NCBI RefSeq assembly: GCF_009649815.1
Contig: NZ_WJIC01000002.1
Span: 743,215-807,214 of the forward strand
Direction: 5' to 3'
DNA: 64,000 nucleotides
Source: Nocardia sp. SYP-A9097
GTDB taxonomy: Bacteria > Actinomycetota > Actinomycetes > Mycobacteriales > Mycobacteriaceae
In this document: positions 33,024-42,417 of the stretch, in pieces
Layout of the letters: every line of letters starts with the position of its first letter
Position numbering within the stretch: position 1 is the first letter of the stretch
Translations under genes and position numbers: made by a program
The notes under the pieces: model-generated
Database searches by the model: none
The model's input: only the letters and a program-made list of their open reading frames with translations
What the model was told of the DNA's origin: nothing

Positions 33024-33908
33024 ATGGAAGTCGCTGTCGGACAGCTCTTCACGGGTTTGAGCCTGGGCTCGATCCTGCTGCTCGCCGCGCTCGGTCTGTC
33101 GCTGACCTTCGGTCAGATGGGCGTGATCAATATGGCGCACGGTGAATTCATCATGGCCGGGTGTTACACCACATTCGTTGTGCAGCAAGTCATTCACTCC
33201 ACCGGCGTCGCGTTGATCGTGTCGCTGTTCGTCGGCTTCCTGGTCGGCGGTCTGCTCGGCGCGGCCCTGGAAATGGGGCTCATCCGCTGGATGTACGACC
33301 GCCCACTGGACACCCTGCTGGTCACCTTCGGCGTCGGCCTGGTGCTCCAGCAGGTCACCCGCGATATCTTCGGCGCGCCCGCCAAGAATGTGGTGGCCCC
33401 CGATTGGCTGACCGGCGGCATTTCCATTGCCGGAACCGTGGTACCCAAGACCCGCATCTTCATCATGGTGCTGGCCGTCGCCGCGGTCATCGCCCTGGCC
33501 ACCGCGCTCAAGACGACCCCGCTGGGCCGGCGCATCCGCGCCGTGGTGCAGAACCGCAGTCTCGCCGAAACCTCCGGCATCTCTTCGCGTTTCACCGATA
33601 TCAGCACCTTCTTCATCGGCTCCGGCCTGGCCGCGGTCGCCGGTGTGGCGCTCACCCTGATCGGCTCCACCAGCCCCACCATCGGGCAGTCCTACCTCGT
33701 CGACGCCTTCCTGGTGGTGGTCATCGGCGGCCTCGGGCAGATCAAGGGCACCGTCATCGCGGCCTTCGGTATGGGCCTGCTGAATTCGTTCGTCGAATAC
33801 TCGACCACCGCCTCGGTCGCCAAGGTGATCGTCTTCGTGGTGATCGTGATCTTCCTGCAGGTACGCCCGCAGGGCCTGTTCACCGTCCGCACCCGGAGCC
33901 TGGCATGA
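33024..33908 (+). CDS. urtB: Urea ABC transporter permease UrtB
   Basis: A 294-residue LivH-type permease with about eight membrane helices. GLSLTFGQMGVINMAHGEFIM near residue 30 is the UrtB/LivH signature, and AGVALTLIGSTSPTIGQSYLVDAF near the C-terminal half is typical of UrtB. It forms the channel with UrtC. The next gene overlaps it by 4 bp (ATGA). Confidence 0.92.
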   Translation: MEVAVGQLFTGLSLGSILLLAALGLSLTFGQMGVINMAHGEFIMAGCYTTFVVQQVIHSTGVALIVSLFVGFLVGGLLGAALEMGLIRWMYDRPLDTLLVTFGVGLVLQQVTRDIFGAPAKNVVAPDWLTGGISIAGTVVPKTRIFIMVLAVAAVIALATALKTTPLGRRIRAVVQNRSLAETSGISSRFTDISTFFIGSGLAAVAGVALTLIGSTSPTIGQSYLVDAFLVVVIGGLGQIKGTVIAAFGMGLLNSFVEYSTTASVAKVIVFVVIVIFLQVRPQGLFTVRTRSLA

Positions 33909-35071
33909 CAATCATTCAGCGGCTCAATGCCAATTCCTCGTTCAAGGCCGTGGGCGGATTCGCCTCGGCCGCAATCGTTCTCTTCGGTATCGCCCCGGCG
34001 GCGCTCAGCGATTTCCGGTTGAGCCTGCTCGCCAAATTCCTCTGCTTCGCGATTGTCGCGGTCGGTATCGGGCTGGCCTGGGGGCGCGGCGGCATGCTGA
34101 CGCTCGGGCAGGGCGTGTTCTTCGGTATCGGCGCGTACATCATGGCCATGCATATGCAGATGGCCGATGCCGCCAAGGCGCACGAGGATGTGCCGGAGTT
34201 CATGTCCATCGCGGGTATCTCCGAATTGCCTTCTTACTGGCAGCCTTTCGCCTCGGCACCGGTCGCGATCCTGGGGATTCTGGTGCTACCGGCAGCCGTC
34301 GCCGCGGTACTCGGTTTCGGCGTGTTCAAGCGGCGCGTCAAGGGCGCGTACTTCGCCATCCTGAGCCAGGCGCTCGCGGCGGCGCTGGCGATTCTGCTCA
34401 CCGGACAGCAGACCATCGGCGGTTTCACCGGCCTGAGCGATTTCAAGACATTCTTCGGATTCCGGCTCGATGATCCGGTGAACCGCCGCATGCTGTTCTT
34501 CATCGCGGCCGGTGCGCTGCTCGTGGTGGTCGCCGTCGCGCGCCAGCTGATGAACAGCCGCTACGGCGAATTGCTTGTGGCAGTGCGTGATCAGGAAGAA
34601 CGCGTCCGCTTCCTGGGCTACGACCCGGCCAATATCAAGATCGTCGCCTATGTGGTGGCCGCGTTCTTCGCGGGTATCGCGGGCGCGCTGTTCACCCCCA
34701 TCGTCGGCATCATCTCCCCCGCCGATATCGGCGTGGTGCCCTCCATCGCCTTCCTCATCGGCGTCGCCATCGGCGGCCGCACCACCCTGCTCGGCCCGGT
34801 ACTCGGCGCGATCGGCGTCGCCTGGGCGCAGACCACCCTGTCGGAGAACTTCCCCTCGGGCTGGACCTACATCCAGGGCGCGCTGTTCATTGTCGTGGTC
34901 GGCTTCCTGCCCGCCGGTCTGGTCGGATTGTGGCCGATGGCAAGGCAATTGGGCGAACGCTTCCGTCCCGCGAAGCCCGAGGGGCCGTCCGTCGGCGCGG
35001 GCGCGGCCATTGTCGCCTCGGTCATGTCCACCGGCGCGGCGGCCGATGACGAAGTGAAGGTGCAGGCATGA
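33905..35071 (+). CDS. urtC: Urea ABC transporter permease UrtC
   Basis: A 388-residue LivM-type permease from the ATG at 33905 (MTIIQRLNANSSFKAVGGF). UrtC hallmarks are GLAWGRGGMLTLGQGVFFGIGAYIM and VRDQEERVRFLGYDPANIK, the latter being the cytoplasmic ATPase-contact loop. About ten membrane helices are predicted, with a short charged C-terminal tail. It overlaps urtB and urtD by 4 bp each. Confidence 0.92.
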   Translation: MTIIQRLNANSSFKAVGGFASAAIVLFGIAPAALSDFRLSLLAKFLCFAIVAVGIGLAWGRGGMLTLGQGVFFGIGAYIMAMHMQMADAAKAHEDVPEFMSIAGISELPSYWQPFASAPVAILGILVLPAAVAAVLGFGVFKRRVKGAYFAILSQALAAALAILLTGQQTIGGFTGLSDFKTFFGFRLDDPVNRRMLFFIAAGALLVVVAVARQLMNSRYGELLVAVRDQEERVRFLGYDPANIKIVAYVVAAFFAGIAGALFTPIVGIISPADIGVVPSIAFLIGVAIGGRTTLLGPVLGAIGVAWAQTTLSENFPSGWTYIQGALFIVVVGFLPAGLVGLWPMARQLGERFRPAKPEGPSVGAGAAIVASVMSTGAAADDEVKVQA

Positions 35072-35877
35072 CAATGGACAGCGAATACCTCGAAATCCGG
35101 GGCCTCTCGGTGAGTTTCGACGGTTTCAAAGCCGTCTCCGAGGTGGATCTCACTGTGCTGCAAGGTGATCTGCGCTTCCTGATCGGGCCGAACGGCGCGG
35201 GTAAGACCACCCTCATCGACGCCATCACCGGTCTCACCCCGGCCACCGGATCGGCGCGCAAGTCCGGCAGTGAACTGATCGGCAAGAAGGTGCATCAGAT
35301 CGCCCGGCTCGGCGTCGGCCGCACCTTCCAGACCGCGAGCGTCTTCGAACAGCTCACCGTGCTGCAGAACCTCGATATCGCGGCGGGCTCGGGACGCTCC
35401 GCGCTCACCCTGCTGCGCAAGCGCAAGTCGGTGCTCCCCGCCATCGAAGCCGCCCTGGAGACCATCGGCCTGACCGCCCTGCGCGACAAGCCCGCCGGAA
35501 TTCTCGCGCACGGCCAGAAGCAGTGGCTGGAGATCGGCATGCTGCTGGTGCAGAACGCCGCGGTGCTACTGCTCGACGAACCCGTCGCGGGCATGAGCGC
35601 CGAGGAGCGCGAGGAGACCGGAAACCTGCTGCGCCGCATCGGAAATGACCGCGTGGTCGTGGTCGTCGAACACGATATGGACTTCATGCGCGCCTTCGCC
35701 ACCTCGGTGACGGTGCTCGCCGGTGGCCGCGTCCTGAGCGAAGGCACCGTCGAAGAAGTACAGGCCGACCCCAAGGTGCAGCAGGTCTACCTCGGCACCG
35801 CGGCGGCGGGCGAGCTGCCGCCGATCACCGCAGCCGAGGCCGACAGCGACGAGAAGGAAGAGGCAGCCCATGCTTGA
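35068..35877 (+). CDS. urtD: Urea ABC transporter ATPase UrtD
   Basis: A 269-residue ATPase with Walker A GPNGAGKTT, Q-loop region GRTFQTASVFEQ, Walker B AVLLLDEP and the atypical signature LAHGQKQWLEIGM in place of LSGGQ, which is characteristic of UrtD. It pairs with UrtE to energise urea uptake. The C-terminal acidic tail (ADSDEKEEAAHA) overlaps the urtE start by 8 bp. Confidence 0.93.
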   Translation: MTMDSEYLEIRGLSVSFDGFKAVSEVDLTVLQGDLRFLIGPNGAGKTTLIDAITGLTPATGSARKSGSELIGKKVHQIARLGVGRTFQTASVFEQLTVLQNLDIAAGSGRSALTLLRKRKSVLPAIEAALETIGLTALRDKPAGILAHGQKQWLEIGMLLVQNAAVLLLDEPVAGMSAEEREETGNLLRRIGNDRVVVVVEHDMDFMRAFATSVTVLAGGRVLSEGTVEEVQADPKVQQVYLGTAAAGELPPITAAEADSDEKEEAAHA

Positions 35878-36562
35878 ACTCGTTGACCTACACACAGGTT
35901 ACGGCCGCACGCAGGTGATTCACGGTGTGTCCCTTACTGTTCCGAGCGACGGTGTAGTGGCCGTCATGGGGCACAACGGCGCCGGGAAAACCTCGCTGTT
36001 GCGCGCCGCGGTCGGCCTGCTACCCACCACATCCGGCAAGATCCGCTTCAATGACGAGGACATCACCAAGATGTCCCCGTCCCGCCGGGTCAAACGCGGC
36101 ATCGCCTATGTGCCGCAGGGGCAGCAGTCCTTCCCACAGCTGTCCACCATGGAGAACCTGCAGGTGGTGGCAGACGGCCGCAAACGCGCCAAGGAACTGA
36201 TCGCCGAATCCCTGGATCTGTTCCCGGCATTGCAGGAACTGCTCACCCGCAAGGCCGGACTGCTCTCCGGCGGTCAACGCCAGCAGCTCGCCATTGCCCG
36301 CGCTCTCATCACCGAACCGAAACTGCTCATTCTCGATGAGCCGACCGAGGGCATCCAACCCTCCGTCGTGGCCGAAATCGAGCGCACCATCATCGATCTC
36401 GCCAATCGCGGCGGCTTGAGCGTGCTGCTGGTCGAACAGCACATCGGCTTCGCATTGCAGGCCGCACAGCAGTACTACGTACTGCAATCGGGTCGCATCA
36501 CCTCCACGGGGGCGGGTGGTGCGGGCGCGGAGTCCGATGTCCGACTGGCCATGGCGATCTGA
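35870..36562 (+). CDS. urtE: Urea ABC transporter ATPase UrtE
   Basis: A 230-residue LivF-type ATPase: Walker A GHNGAGKTS, YVPQGQQSFPQLSTMENL (typical of UrtE), signature LLSGGQRQQLAIARAL, Walker B LLILDEPTEGIQPS and H-loop VEQH. It completes the heterodimeric ATPase of the urea importer. No urease or allophanate genes are in the window, so imported urea must be processed by enzymes encoded elsewhere. A GntR gene follows after 14 bp. Confidence 0.93.
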   Translation: MLELVDLHTGYGRTQVIHGVSLTVPSDGVVAVMGHNGAGKTSLLRAAVGLLPTTSGKIRFNDEDITKMSPSRRVKRGIAYVPQGQQSFPQLSTMENLQVVADGRKRAKELIAESLDLFPALQELLTRKAGLLSGGQRQQLAIARALITEPKLLILDEPTEGIQPSVVAEIERTIIDLANRGGLSVLLVEQHIGFALQAAQQYYVLQSGRITSTGAGGAGAESDVRLAMAI

Positions 36563-36576
36563 TCAGGCGATCCGAC

Positions 36577-37335
36577 ATGGCGCGCAGGGGGCGTATTCCA
36601 TTGTCCGATCGGGTCTACCTGGCCCTACAGCGAGATCTCGCGGCCGGGGTGCTGGCACCGACCGAACGCCTCGGCGAGGAGCGCCTCGCCGAGAACTACG
36701 GCGTCTCCCGCACCCCCGTCCGGGAGGCGCTGGCCCGGCTCTACGCCGACGGACTGCTGGAACGCCACACCGACGGGCTCTACCCCTACCGACCGCGGGT
36801 CGACGAACTCGGCGATCTGTACGAACTGCGAATCGTGCTGGAGGCCAGGGGAATCCAGCGCCTGCAGACCACACCGGTCGGACTCGGCGACCTCGACGCC
36901 GGATACACCGGCGACTCGGGCTACACCTATGGGGCCACGCCGCTGCTGCACGACGCGACAGCCGTGCGCCGCGAACTCGAACTGTGGCGGCAGATGCGTG
37001 ACAACCCGCCCGAACCCGGGGCCGCGCTCATCGCCGCCGACGAACAATTCCACTCGACACTCCTGGCGGCGGGCGGCAATTCGGCGCTGGCCGATGCCCT
37101 GGCCACCGTGCACGCCCGCGTCCGACCGGTCCGCGCCATCGACCTGCCCACCGCCGAACGCGTAGCCGCCATGACCGAGGACCACATAGCCATAGCCGAA
37201 AGCCTCCTGGCCGGCGACCTGGACGCCGCCCTGCGCACCCTGCTTGCGCACCTGACCAGTTCCCGGGCCCACGTCCTGACCCGCGCCCGCCGAGCCCTGG
37301 AACTCACCAAACTCGCACAGGCTGTGCGGGAATGA
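36577..37335 (+). CDS. GntR-family regulator (FadR/FCD-like), probable regulator of the urt operon
   Basis: A 252-residue protein. The winged helix-turn-helix LGEERLAENYGVSRTPVREALARL (about 32-55) is followed by an all-helical FCD-type effector domain with acidic and histidine residues (EQFHSTLLAAGGNSAL, MTEDHIAIAESLLAGD) that bind metal and ligand in this family. It starts 14 bp after urtE on the same strand and so is likely co-transcribed and autoregulatory. The effector might be urea-related or a small organic acid; this is inferred from position only. Confidence 0.85.
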   Translation: MARRGRIPLSDRVYLALQRDLAAGVLAPTERLGEERLAENYGVSRTPVREALARLYADGLLERHTDGLYPYRPRVDELGDLYELRIVLEARGIQRLQTTPVGLGDLDAGYTGDSGYTYGATPLLHDATAVRRELELWRQMRDNPPEPGAALIAADEQFHSTLLAAGGNSALADALATVHARVRPVRAIDLPTAERVAAMTEDHIAIAESLLAGDLDAALRTLLAHLTSSRAHVLTRARRALELTKLAQAVRE

Positions 37336-37356
37336 ACACCCCTGTTAGCGTTGGGC

Positions 37357-37896
37357 ATGGTGTCGACGCAGCCACGCATAGCCCCCGGCCGTCTCCGGGA
37401 ACTCGGTCCGATCAATTGGGTTGTCTGGCAAGCGCTTTCCCGCGCCGCCGGCACCGATGACGCCCACCTGTTCAGCACCCTGGGCCGCACCGGCGGCCTG
37501 TTCCGCGGCTGGCTGCACTTCTCCGGCAAGCTCATGCCCGGCGGCCGGCTGCGCCGCTACGAATCCGAACTGGTCATCATTCGGGTAGCCCACCTGCGGC
37601 AATGCGATTACGAGATGGACCATCACATCCGCCTCGGCAAACGCGCGGGCGTCACCCAGGAGAAACTCGACTGGATCCGTACCGGCCCGTCCGCCCCCGG
37701 CTGGAACGACAAGGAACGCGCGCTGCTGACGGCCGTCGACCAACTCGTCACCACCCGCGACCTCGACGAGCCCACCTGGCAGACCCTCGCCACCCACTAC
37801 GACGAGCGCCGCCTCATCGAAATCGTGCTGCTGACAAATCAGTACGAGGGCCTGGCCAGCACCATCACCGCCCTGCGCATCCAGACAGACCACTGA
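37357..37896 (+). CDS. Carboxymuconolactone decarboxylase/AhpD-like protein
   Basis: A 179-residue protein from the ATG at 37357 (MVSTQPRIAPGRLRELGP). The CMD core reads RRYESELVIIRVAHLRQCDYEMDHHIRLGKRAGVT, with a single Cys and a downstream His in place of the CxxC of peroxidase AhpD. This matches Rv0464c of M. tuberculosis, which lies beside ramB there. It may be a thiol-linked antioxidant or a decarboxylase-type fold of unknown substrate. It is transcribed in the same direction as ramB but separated from it by the urt insertion. Confidence 0.8.
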   Translation: MVSTQPRIAPGRLRELGPINWVVWQALSRAAGTDDAHLFSTLGRTGGLFRGWLHFSGKLMPGGRLRRYESELVIIRVAHLRQCDYEMDHHIRLGKRAGVTQEKLDWIRTGPSAPGWNDKERALLTAVDQLVTTRDLDEPTWQTLATHYDERRLIEIVLLTNQYEGLASTITALRIQTDH

Positions 37897-37958
37897 CCCG
37901 GGTCCGTGACGGCCCCGCGATGACGGCTCGACCACCACACGCGTGGCCGTGACCGCCG

Positions 37959-38600
37959 CTACGGCTCGGCGCGATGACGCGGGCGCGAACCCAGTGCGAG
38001 CGGGCGTGTTTCGGTGGGCTGGTCGTCCTGTACCCGCGCATGCAGGTGCATATCGTGCCAGCCGTCGGCATGCAGGGTGGCGCTGCGGTTGACGCCCTCG
38101 AGCGCGAAGCCGCACTTGGCGGCCACCCGGCAGGATTGCGCATTGTGGACCGAGTGCCGCAGCTCCAGGCGGTGGAACCCGGCGTGGTCGAAGGCCCAGG
38201 CGGTGAGCGCTGCCAACGCTCGCGGTGCCACCTCACGCCCACGCGCGGTGGGCATCACCCAGTAGGCCACGCCCGCGGTGCCATGCGGTAGTTCCATTCC
38301 CACGAGCGAGGCCCGCCCGAGCAGCCGTCCGGTCCGGCTGTCGGCCACCGCCCAATTCGCGTCCCGCCCGGCATGCCAGGACCGCACCCATACGCTCACC
38401 CAGTCCCCCGCCTCCTCCTCGGTCTCGGCGGTCCGCCGATGCCACCGCTGAATCGCGGGGTCCTGGAAGGCGGTGAACACCTCGGGGGCGTCGCGGCGCA
38501 GCCACGGCCGCAACACCAGGTCCTCGCCCGCCGGGAGCACCGGTTGCGCGGCTCGGGTGAAGACTTCGGCGGCAACGATTGCCGGGATCGATCGCGCCAT
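37959..38600 (-). CDS. GNAT acetyltransferase (RimJ/RimL-like)
   Basis: A 213-residue GNAT protein; start MARSIPAIVAAEVF at 38600. The fold shows LVLRPWLRRDAPEVFTAFQDP (beta1), WAVADSRTGRLLGRASL, GVAYWVMPTARGREVAPRAL (acetyl-CoA loop) and SCRVAAKCGFALEGVNRS, typical of RimJ/RimL-type N-acetyltransferases. The substrate is unknown: a protein N-terminus or an aminoglycoside-like amine. It converges with the CMD gene. Confidence 0.8.
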   Translation of the reverse strand: MARSIPAIVAAEVFTRAAQPVLPAGEDLVLRPWLRRDAPEVFTAFQDPAIQRWHRRTAETEEEAGDWVSVWVRSWHAGRDANWAVADSRTGRLLGRASLVGMELPHGTAGVAYWVMPTARGREVAPRALAALTAWAFDHAGFHRLELRHSVHNAQSCRVAAKCGFALEGVNRSATLHADGWHDMHLHARVQDDQPTETRPLALGSRPRHRAEP

Positions 38601-38710
38601 GAGTGGAATTCTGCCCGTGCGGCCGGGCACTGTCGCGGGAAATTCCCGATCGGTCACAGCCCGGCTGCGGGGCGCACCGGAAGTTTCGCCGGCCGACGCG
38701 CGAATCCCGT

Positions 38711-39484
38711 TCAGCCGGAGCGGGATTCGATGAGAGCGGCGAAACCGTCGAGGGTACGGGCCAGCCCGAAGTCGTAGGCGTGGTTCGCGCTGTACGCGCT
38801 GTCGTGCGCCTGCCCCGCGGCCGCTCCGACCCGCACGGCGAGCGGGTAGCGGTCGGCGGAGAGCACTCGTTCGAGCAGCGGGGCGGCGCGCTGCCACCAT
38901 TCCCCGTCGGATTCACCGCTGTCGGCGGCGGCCCGCGCGGAATCGATGGCGATACGGGCCACCGAGGTGACGAAGCCGAGCAGGTAGGTCAGGGCCGCGT
39001 CCATCTCCAGATCGGTCAGGCCGAGCCCGTCGAATGCCTGTAGTTCATGGTCGTACTTGGCGGTCACGCCCGGACCCAGTGCGGGCCGGGTGGTCGGCAG
39101 GTAGGCGACCCACGAATGCCGTTCCAGCAGTTCACGATTCTCGGCCGCGATTACGGAAACCTTTTCACGCCAAGGCATTCCGGTGAGCTCCCGGCGAGAC
39201 ATCCGCTGATAGACGCTGTCGAGCATGAGGTCGAGCAACTCGGCCTTGCCCGGGACATAGGTGTAGGTCGCCATCGGCGTCACCCCGAGTTTCGCCGCCA
39301 CCGATCGCATGGTGAGCGCGTTCAGGCCCTCGCCATCGGCGATCTCGATGGCCGCGGCCACCACCGCGTCCACGGTGGTGCGCTGCTTCGGCCCACGCGC
39401 CGAACCGGCCTGTCCGGGCTCGCGCCACAGCAGTTCCAGCGTCCGCACCGGATCCCCGGCACTACTGCGTTCTCGTGCACCCAT
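38711..39484 (-). CDS. TetR-family regulator (TetR_C_1 type)
   Basis: A 257-residue regulator with an extended N-terminus, DNA-binding helix-turn-helix LTMRSVAAKLGVTPMATYTYVPGKAELLDLML (about 58-90), and a C-terminal ligand domain of the TetR class C type. It is divergent from the VOC protein gene, and a near-perfect palindrome lies between them (39550-39574). The likely role is repression of its own gene and of the VOC/YCII/sigma-factor genes. Confidence 0.87.
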   Translation of the reverse strand: MGARERSSAGDPVRTLELLWREPGQAGSARGPKQRTTVDAVVAAAIEIADGEGLNALTMRSVAAKLGVTPMATYTYVPGKAELLDLMLDSVYQRMSRRELTGMPWREKVSVIAAENRELLERHSWVAYLPTTRPALGPGVTAKYDHELQAFDGLGLTDLEMDAALTYLLGFVTSVARIAIDSARAAADSGESDGEWWQRAAPLLERVLSADRYPLAVRVGAAAGQAHDSAYSANHAYDFGLARTLDGFAALIESRSG

Positions 39485-39549
39485 GCGTCACCTCCACGCC
39501 GATCGTATTCGTGTGACGCGCATCACGATGCGGCCCGTCGGGAATTTAC

Positions 39550-39574
39550 GTACAAAGTACAGCGTACTTAGTAC
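39550..39574. promoter_or_regulatory. Operator palindrome between tetR-type and VOC genes
   Basis: GTACAAAGTAC (39550-39560) and GTACTTAGTAC (39564-39574) are inverted around AGC, with 10 of 11 positions symmetric. It lies 66 bp from the TetR start and 29 bp upstream of the VOC start, the expected place for a TetR operator controlling both promoters. Confidence 0.75.
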
Positions 39575-39602
39575 AGAATTTATCGGCAGCGAGGAGCACC
39601 CC

Positions 39603-39980
39603 ATGAAAATCACCGCATCCGCCCTCTCCCTGAACGTCCCCGACCCGGCCGCCTCGGCGAAATTCCTGATCGACCACTTCGGTTTCACCGAGGCCATGTC
39701 CGCCGACGGCTTCGCCTCCCTGACCCGGCCGGACGCCGGACTCAATGTCATCTACCTGCGCACCGGGCTGGAATCCTTCAAACCGGCGAGCAGCGCGGGC
39801 AGCGCCGGACAGGGCGTCCTGGTCGTCTTCACCGTCGAGGACATCGACACCGAATACGCTCGCGTCCAGGCCGAAGGCGTCCCGATCGCCACCCCCATCG
39901 AAACCGAACCCTGGGGTGAGCGGTACTTCCAGACCCTCGATCCCAACGGAATCGTGATCCAACTCGTGCAGTGGGTCTAG
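39603..39980 (+). CDS. VOC (glyoxalase/bleomycin resistance) superfamily protein
   Basis: A 125-residue vicinal oxygen chelate protein with two beta-alpha-beta-beta-beta units: LSLNVPDPAASAKFLIDHFGF and VFTVEDIDTEYARVQAEGV, ending GERYFQTLDPNGIVIQLVQW with the usual metal-binding Glu replaced by Gln. GAGGAG lies 7-8 bases before the ATG. These proteins act in detoxification, antibiotic sequestration or dioxygenase chemistry. Control by the divergent TetR is suggested by the palindrome. Confidence 0.8.
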   Translation: MKITASALSLNVPDPAASAKFLIDHFGFTEAMSADGFASLTRPDAGLNVIYLRTGLESFKPASSAGSAGQGVLVVFTVEDIDTEYARVQAEGVPIATPIETEPWGERYFQTLDPNGIVIQLVQWV

Positions 39981-40069
39981 CCGTGTCGATTCCGATCCTT
40001 CCCATTCGAGGAGTAGGTGTGGGCCGATAAGCGACTCGCCACGAACAGGAAGAGCGAGAGGATCGAACA

Positions 40070-40426
40070 ATGCGACACATGGTGCTGATTCGCCTCGACC
40101 CGGCCAAGACCCCCGACGGCGGGCCGGACGAACAATTGATCGCGGATATGAACACGCTCATCGAGGAGATGACCAAGGCCGGAGTGCTCCTCGATACGGC
40201 GGGCCTGCGGCCGACCGAAGAGGGCACCCGCATCCGCCAGACCGGCGGGAAACAAACCGTCATCGACGGACCCTTCACCGAATCCAAGGAGTACATCGGC
40301 GGCTACTGCCTGCTGCAAACCCGCTCCAATGCCGAAGCGGCGGAATGGGCCTCGCGATTCCTGCGGGTACACGGACCGGAATGGGATATCGAAGTCGAAG
40401 TACGCCAACTCGACGACCAGGGCTGA
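40070..40426 (+). CDS. YCII-related (DGPF) domain protein
   Basis: A 118-residue protein with the DGPF motif ([24 protein letters not shown], about 63-86), which defines the family. Such proteins are consistently encoded next to ECF42 sigma factors and are thought to be functionally linked to them. The sigma gene follows after 7 bp. Catalytic function is unknown; the ferredoxin-like fold resembles YciI hydrolases. Confidence 0.88.
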   Translation: MRHMVLIRLDPAKTPDGGPDEQLIADMNTLIEEMTKAGVLLDTAGLRPTEEGTRIRQTGGKQTVIDGPFTESKEYIGGYCLLQTRSNAEAAEWASRFLRVHGPEWDIEVEVRQLDDQG

Positions 40427-40433
40427 ACCCGGT

Positions 40434-41765
40434 ATGCGGCCACCGCGGGAGCAGGCACGCCAGGCAGTCGAGGCGGCCTGGCGAATCGAGTGGCCGCGGC
40501 TGGTCGCCGGATTGACCCGGGTGGCCGGGGATATCGGGACGGCCGAAGAACTGGCACAGGACGCGCTGGTCGCGGCGCTGGAGCAGTGGCCGCGCGACGG
40601 GGTGCCGCCGAATCCGGGCGGATGGCTGATGCTGACGGCGAAACACCGTGCCATCGACCGGATTCGGCGTGACGCCAACTTCGCCCGCAAGCTGGAATTA
40701 CTCGGGCATCAACTCCGAATCGACGAGCACGGGGAACAGCACGCCGATTCGGCCGAGTCGATCGCACTGAGCTCCGGCGGGGCGGGCGAAGAGGCGGAGG
40801 TTACGGACGATCTGTTGCGGATGATCTTCACGGCCTGCCATCCGGTGCTCGCGCCACCCGCGCGGGCGGCGCTCACGCTGCGCATGGTCGGCGGACTCAC
40901 GACCGGGGAGATCGCGCGCGCCTATATCGTTCCGGAATCCACCGTGGCGCAACGGATTGTGCGCGCCAAACGCACTATCGCGACCAAACGCGTCAAGTAT
41001 GAAGTTCCGCAGGGGGCGGAGCTGGCCGCACGGCTGGACTCGGTGCTCGAGGTGATCTATCTGATCTTCAACGAGGGGTATACCGCGACCGCGGGCGAAC
41101 GCTGGGTGCGTGCCGAATTATGTGCGGACGCACTGCGTTTGGCGCGCATCCTGGCCGGATTGCTGCCGGAGGAACCCGAGGTGCACGGGCTCGCGGCGCT
41201 GCTGGAACTGCAGGCATCCCGGATCCGTGCGCGCAGCACCGACGCGAATGAGCTTGTGCTGCTTGCCGATCAGGATCGGGCGCATTGGAATCGGCTGTAC
41301 ATTCGGCGCGGATTCGCCGCCCTGGGCCGCGCGCACGCCTTGAACCGCACGCAGGGCCGGGCTCCCGGACTCTATGCGCTGCAAGCCGCCATCGCGGCGG
41401 TACACGCCATGACGCCGACCGCCGCCGAGACCGATTGGCGGCGCATCGCGGGCCTGTACTCCGTTCTGGCCGACCGCTTTCCGTCACCTATCGTGGAATT
41501 GAACCGGGCGGTAGCCGTGGCCATGCTGCACGGCCCCGCCGCCGGGCTCGAACTCGCCGACAAAGCGGCGCAATCCGGTGCGCTGGACGACTACCACCTG
41601 CTGCACGCGGTACGGGGTGACCTGCTATCCCGGCTGGATCACGTCCCGGAGGCGCGCACGGCACTTCTGCGCGCGGCCGAACTCACCGCGAACAGCACCG
41701 AGCAAGCGCTTTTGCGCGATCGGGCGGAGCGGCTCGGCGCGCCGCGCGACCGCACGCAGCTCTGA
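40434..41765 (+). CDS. ECF42-type sigma factor with C-terminal TPR-like domain
   Basis: A 443-residue protein starting [19 protein letters not shown] at 40434. Sigma region 2 includes [19 protein letters not shown] and [19 protein letters not shown]; region 4 is [32 protein letters not shown]. The long C-terminal helical domain ([21 protein letters not shown] to the end) is diagnostic of ECF42, which has no classical anti-sigma factor and is thought to be controlled by this extension. The upstream DGPF protein is its standard partner. Confidence 0.9.
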   Translation: MRPPREQARQAVEAAWRIEWPRLVAGLTRVAGDIGTAEELAQDALVAALEQWPRDGVPPNPGGWLMLTAKHRAIDRIRRDANFARKLELLGHQLRIDEHGEQHADSAESIALSSGGAGEEAEVTDDLLRMIFTACHPVLAPPARAALTLRMVGGLTTGEIARAYIVPESTVAQRIVRAKRTIATKRVKYEVPQGAELAARLDSVLEVIYLIFNEGYTATAGERWVRAELCADALRLARILAGLLPEEPEVHGLAALLELQASRIRARSTDANELVLLADQDRAHWNRLYIRRGFAALGRAHALNRTQGRAPGLYALQAAIAAVHAMTPTAAETDWRRIAGLYSVLADRFPSPIVELNRAVAVAMLHGPAAGLELADKAAQSGALDDYHLLHAVRGDLLSRLDHVPEARTALLRAAELTANSTEQALLRDRAERLGAPRDRTQL

Positions 41766-41873
41766 TCAGCTGAAACCCGGCAAATCAGTCGGCGACTCAC
41801 CGAGCGGGCTCCCCATCGAATCGTGCGGACCGCGTACGGTTTACACCCTGTTGAACCCTTTGGCCCGATAGTC

Positions 41874-42392
41874 GTGATTGCGAAAACGTTCGGAATTATC
41901 GCGATTTCGGTCGCGCCGATACTCCTCGGCGTCGGCAGTCCGGCCGCACACGCGGACACCGGCAAAACACCCGCCGGAACCCCCGGCGCAACCACCGTCG
42001 GGGCCACCGGCGATTCCGCCCTTGCGGCGATACTCCCCCAGCTCACCGAGTTCGCCTCGTCCACCGTCATCGGATTGATCGCCGACCCGTCCGGCATCTA
42101 CCCCGAACCGGCGCTGAAAGCGATCGCGCTCACCATCGTTCCGCTCGACCAGTTCGGCGCCTTCGATCAGATCATCACCCATGAGAGCAGTTGGCGGACC
42201 TTCGCCATCAACCCCAGCTCGGGCGCGTACGGACTGGCGCAGGCGCTGCCCGCGCACAAGATGAGTGAGACGGGCTTCGACTGGCCGATCAATCCGGTGA
42301 CCCAGTTGCGCTGGGCTTACCGATACATGTGCGAGCGCTACGGCAGTCCGAATGCGGCTTGGGCGTTCTGGCAGGCAAACCACTGGTATTGA
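41874..42392 (+). CDS. Secreted lytic transglycosylase-like protein (aggregation-promoting-factor C-terminal domain)
   Basis: A 172-residue protein if started at the GTG at 41874, which leaves a compact signal peptide (IAKTFGIIAISVAPILLGV, cleavage near AHA); the frame is open from 41823 but the extra residues spoil the signal. The C-terminal domain DQIITHESSWRTFAINPSSGAYGLAQALPAHKM to YGSPNAAWAFWQANHWY matches APF-like SLT domains, with the Glu of HESSW as the likely catalytic acid. It probably cleaves peptidoglycan outside the membrane. It converges with the NmrA gene over a hairpin terminator. Confidence 0.8.
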   Translation: MIAKTFGIIAISVAPILLGVGSPAAHADTGKTPAGTPGATTVGATGDSALAAILPQLTEFASSTVIGLIADPSGIYPEPALKAIALTIVPLDQFGAFDQIITHESSWRTFAINPSSGAYGLAQALPAHKMSETGFDWPINPVTQLRWAYRYMCERYGSPNAAWAFWQANHWY

Positions 42393-42417
42393 GCCGGACC
42401 GCGTTCCGGATCCGATG

